Below are positions 29,601 to 34,348 of a stretch of 34,348 nt of DNA, in pieces; positions within the stretch are counted from its first letter, which is position 1; each line of letters begins with the position of its first letter. The notes beneath the pieces were generated by a model. The model made no database searches, was not told the origin of the DNA, and was given only the letters and a program-made list of their open reading frames with translations. The translations under genes and the position numbers were made by a program. Source of the stretch: Apostichopus californicus (Eukaryota; Echinodermata; Holothuroidea; Aspidochirotida; Stichopodidae); NCBI GenBank assembly GCA_020650975.1, contig JAIPMN010182109.1, positions 1 through 34,348 on the forward strand. The letters run 5' to 3'.

Positions 29601-32600
29601 TAGCCTTTTGACATCGTATAAAACTAGCAGACAACGTACAGGTACCTTCTGGTACCATAATCCGTTTTGAGTGCTATTTAGGTATTAGTATTGGACCAAA
29701 AACGGTGTTAATGTCGGCACGAACCAAACTTGACAGAAAGCTGAAATGTTGTTTGTCCATCTCTAACAACCCTGGTGGAACAATGGAAATATTTGAACAT
29801 TGTCAGCTTTGCGGCAGGTCCCCCAGACATTTTGATATGTAACTATTACAGTTAACATATTGGGTATAGTCTGTTCAGGGAAAGATGATAAGCAGCCCCA
29901 CCTCTTATATGTTTTTGACAAAATACTATACACTCAAAGCCAGACATTTAAAGCAAAATAATATTGCTCAGGAACTAATGGTATACTGGCATTTTAAACT
30001 AAATTTACAGTGAATATTACATGAATTGCACCAGAACATAAAGTAATGCATAAAAGCATGTGCAGGAGCAACTGTTCACTGTATGTTTAATTGTTTTTCA
30101 ATGCTCAGAGGAATACTGCTACAAAAAACACAATTTATCTTTTTTATAGGAAAAATTTGGAGATGATCAGGAATACAACATAAAGTGTCCCTTTCTGTAC
30201 CCTACTGTACAGTAGTGTATCGCTGACCCAAATCATAAACAGAGATATAGGCAGTGAATGCGATTGCTTAAAATTCATCAAAAATGGTACATGATTTCTT
30301 TTATTAAACTTCTACCCAGAAAGTTGGCTTATTACCAAACACATACATTAGTGGAGATTAGCATGGTATTGAAAGACGAGACACAATAAAAAATTGTAGA
30401 ATCATATTCAAGCAGTTGATTGCATTTTCAATCCCAGTTGATATTTTCCACTAGATTTATTTCACATAAACCAGGATACTTGCACTATTTCATGACCTCA
30501 ATTTACTGACCTCTCTCATACATGAGAAACATTCTGGGAACTAACTTATACCTGAAGTATGTATCTTACCAGTACAGGCTGTATCTAATACTGTAACCAA
30601 TGCAAATGACCACAATATGGAGTTTCCATGCTTGGAGGGACAAAATTATACACAATAATCCTGGATTGCACAATTTTGTGGTTTTACAGTATGTTTCATT
30701 GGGCTGCACTAGAAGGTTTCCATGACATTGGTGCTAGTTGCATGTGCCTTTGCTGTATTCACTCCGCTCAATTTTTTGGGGAAATAATTAAATTTTGTTT
30801 AAACAGTCAACTGGTCCGTGGTGTAATAAAAGACCACAAGCTTGCAGTAATTAAGTCAGGCCTAATATTGTAAAGTTTTCCCATAGCATAGCCCCTGATT
30901 ACCACTTCTAGATTCGTGAAACTGCGGTTCAGAAACAATGCAGCATACCCCTGGAGATTTTGAGGGATAAGAATTTGAAAGATTTTTATAATAGTAATCT
31001 GATTAACAAATGCCCCCAGTCCTGCACAAGTATCTGTGTGGTGGTTGTTGGAAATGACTGTAGTATGGCTTGCTGATCTTGCTTGGAATACAAAAATTAA
31101 ACATCTTAAAACATGAGAAATGCATTTAAGAACAGTTAAAGGTAAGGCAGCAAGATATCCAGTAACCTCAACACTTTGGCCACTTAAGCTTCATGACCAC
31201 TTTATTTGTGTAACGAGTTCCATGTTCGTGACAAGTAGCTGGAAATGTTCCCTAATACTTACAAAAACATGTGGTGCTACAATGTGACCAAACTAAAACA
31301 TTGCAATAAGTACATTGCAAAAGGATGAGTCCATTTATACAGTTATATATGTAGAAGACTTCCCATGAAGACTGGTCTGCATTCTCTTGGTTCTGCCTGC
31401 TTGAAGCTTATAATAGTAATTTCCTCTTTCTTTTATATGGTGTAACCGTGTAACATATCCTGGAACTAGTTAGCTTTCTGTTACTGCTCTGCATTTATGT
31501 GAAGCAAATACTGTAACACTGTACCAATCCAACAACCATTCCCAGCAACTTCCTAATTCCATTGAAAGATGTGCTGTGTCCCACAGAAGATACACGAGAC
31601 GTGTGAATCTACTTCGCGATTTACAGGACATACCATGGCTTTGCTTGGCATCGGCTTCTATGCAAGCTTTTTATTGATAAGCCCAACAACGAGCTATACC
31701 AATACAGCATGATGAAAAGCTTGGTTGATGATTGTATTCACCCACTGTAAAATGTGTGATAATTTTGCCTGGCATTTCTCATTAGAGCATATCCTTTGCT
31801 GTATCAGCCTGTAGATCTATCCATCTGTAGGTACAAAAAGAAACGCTTTCTCTTAAAGATATATGCTGATTTGGTCCCAATTATAGCACGCTATAGCTTG
31901 GAAAATTTTGAGATTACCGAATACACCTCACATGACCTCACACTCTACAAATGAAGGAAACAATGGACTGCTTTACAAAACCGTAATCTCCTGTAAATCA
32001 GCCACTATTTTAATCATCTCACAACGTTTCATATATATACTACTTTCACTGTCAATTTAAATTCGTTTATCCATCCCATTTTGTGCCCATTAATTCTTGA
32101 TTCATCTTGCCTTGTATACAACATTGAACATTTTATTTATGCAGCCATGTATTCAATTGAAGCTGATACATCTCACTACCATAGCAAGTGCTATTTAAAG
32201 TTGCAAGTCATTAAAGCTTTACCAATTGTAAAGATTTAAAAATTGAAATATACATGTAAATTTATAAGCGGACCTAAACTGACAAAGAGTGAAAAACCAG
32301 TCAGTGGATATAGCTCTAGTGTAGTTAAATACTATGGAGATAAAGGAAAATATACCAGCACATTAAGCAGATCATACAAAAAGTTTCCATCCCTTCTGGT
32401 TGTTTGTTTCTTCATTCCATAACTGTGGAATACATTACTACAGATGTTACTCGTATTTGAGATAACAGGGTCCTATGGTATGAAGTTTATGCGATGTCAA
32501 ACCTACAGAATATTAAGTTACTTTTGGCTTAATTCAGAAAATATCTTTCATTTTGCTGTCGATGATGCAGTAGGTCACCACATCAGTCTGTCCCAGGCGG

Positions 32601-34348
32601 CATCTGTGCTCTAGGTATGATTGCTACCGTTCCAACATTGACGTTTTCACTGCATGCTAGCTACATCGTACGGTGTTATTCCCTTGATTAGTGGGCTGTT
32701 GTCATTCATGTTGGGAATGTTGATCGTCAAATTGGTCTGAGAAAACATTAAGAGTGCCAATCAAATAAATAAAAAATGGTCAGATTGTAGATGTGCATTA
32801 TTTCAATGTTTATTGTACACTTCTCTCCAATATATTTTGGCCCAATACAGAGCTCAGATCTTTAACACTGAATATTGCAACATTTAATCATCTTGGTATT
32901 ACCTATGGATCTAAATAGACTCAACACAATGGCTTATATGCAAGGGAGGGCATAGAAAGCTTATCAAATGTTTGTGTGTTGTAGATTTTTGGAGGATGTT
33001 AAATTTTAATTAGGTGCACTCTGCTTTTCTAACAGTTACATTATGGAACTGTACTGACTCAATAACCTGTTGGACGCAGGGCATTGTTATTTTGTAAAAA
33101 TTTTGGCAAGTTATAAATAACACACAAAAGAAACACAATGCATCATATTAGAGACTTACATTAAAGGTATTCTGTATTGGCCCAAATTTGATGGTGGCTT
33201 TTCAAATATTATACCCTTTAACTGTTTTTATTGATACCCTCACTGGGATATTCAGACATCTTACATACAGTGGTGTTTAGAATGTCGGAGAACAATTTGG
33301 AGAGTAAAGACTTGCAGGAACTTTTTGAAAAGTGCTAGCAATTATAGCATGTCTAATTCAATACAGGCTACTTGTAAAGTACATTTGCATGCTGACTTCA
33401 GTCTCTTATTCTAGGCATAGCTACTGTACACTCAGTACAGTATCAGTATAGTGCACATGTAACATTATTGTCCAGCAAAATCTAAGGCCATACATGATAC
33501 ATGTACCAGTAGGCTAAGAAGTTAAGCTGACCTACTTGTGAAATCTAATTTCTTGGGCAGTTGGTATTAATTTGTAGCTGTAACTACAGACCAGTCTACC
33601 CTAGACCCAATGCTAAAATAGTGTTTGGCCTATGGCCCTAGGCTATAGCCGAACGTAGGCCTATCACGTTTTAGGCTAGAAATTAGTCTATAGTATTGGA
33701 ATATGGGAATGAACAAATAACATGAAGCTGTATGCAACAACGTTACAGTTATGGTTTTAACAATATCACCAACTTTAATGACTAATCTCATGGACCTAAC
33801 CTGAAGTTGCTGGTTAGACGTTTTCGTGTTAACGGTACTTCTTAAGAAAAAGTCAACAAAAAAGTACCTGGGCACGAAAACCAAACTACCGAACGACTGA
33901 TCCGCTCTCAAGCCCAGTCCCTTGCATCGAGAGGGAACAAAAACTACACATGATCTTAACCGAAATTGTTATTTGTTAAGCGCAATGAAGCGTACGGGTA
34001 TGCTTCAGCAGTTAGCCCTGACGTATACAATGTACATGTATATTGCAATTTCGTAATGCCGCTGTCCAAAAAAATACGGATCCCTGTACGTCGAGTAAAC
34101 TTATATACCAACTGGGGGATATACATTGAGAGCAAGACTTAGGTTTACCGAAAGGGTTATACCAATTGAATATTTCCTTGCCAAATGGCCCAAAAAGTAG
34201 GTACCAACTTATAACGACTGATATGCAGTCTCAGTATCACAAGGTATAATGCTGTTAAATTTCAAGTTGATCCAATCATTTCACCCCAGGTAAACCTAAA
34301 CACCAACTTCGAGAAGTAACGTATATACCAATCAGTGTTGTATATATA
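26601..34348. other. 7.7 kb without a recognised gene
   Basis: AT-rich DNA in which all ORFs are short and look random. Seen: a (TA)n tract at about 26,760-26,773 and a pyrimidine-rich stretch at about 28,470-28,537 ending in CTCAG, which could serve as a splice acceptor but has no coding frame after it. GGCCTA/TAGGC clusters occur at about 33,625-33,675. It may be intergenic DNA or a large intron of a gene outside the window. Confidence 0.5.

Noticed and set aside
1..34348. tRNA, rRNA or other structured RNA genes
   Set aside because: No tRNA A/B box pair or recognisable rRNA/snRNA core was found on either strand by reading.

Overview
This is a window of animal nuclear DNA. It has intron-like spacing, GT/AG splice signals, CA and TA microsatellites, no dense gene packing, and a non-LTR retrotransposon of a kind known from fish and marine invertebrates. 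The repeat style (TGACCT-rich satellites, many foldback elements, transposase-like relics) suggests a marine invertebrate, possibly an echinoderm. That placement is inference. I see no complete conserved host gene; almost everything recognisable is mobile-element material or its debris.

Region 1 (1-11,000) is a nest of elements. On the minus strand at 860-1348 a coding frame carries a Cys/His motif (CYGC, then DHPS and H) and is broken by one in-frame TAG. On the plus strand at 1663-2037 lies an intact 124-residue ORF of unknown function. Two 345-bp segments (2241-2585 and 8589-8933), about 97% identical and inverted, bracket 6.7 kb. Between them are a frameshifted PIF1-type helicase relic (2859-3407), a 3.64-kb element with 255-275 bp terminal inverted repeats and a TAGT target duplication (3722-7363), and the C-terminal end of a second retrotransposon reverse transcriptase (7615-8121). 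Beyond the right arm is a frameshifted CxxC/CxxC zinc-binding fragment (9245-9527).

Region 2 (11,225-23,323) is a much larger and older inverted duplication, with arms of about 1.9 kb separated by 8.3 kb. Each arm carries the same two exon-like segments, one with a consensus GTAAGT donor, reading outward from the spacer. The spacer holds TGACCT-rich tandem arrays of 145-bp period (14,000-16,980), a three-exon transposase-derived gene relic on the minus strand (17,093-18,616) with a short ORF diverging from it (18,960), a 20-bp satellite that switches orientation (19,854-20,194), and a promoter-like stretch (about 20,390-20,480).

Region 3 (23,030-26,600) contains a tandem repeat of about 135 bp, a GAGTCCGAG-type repeat, and a 5'-truncated non-LTR retrotransposon on the minus strand (24,285-26,600) inactivated by four small indels.

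Region 4 (26,600-34,348) is AT-rich DNA in which I could find no gene or recognisable element; it may be intergenic or intronic.
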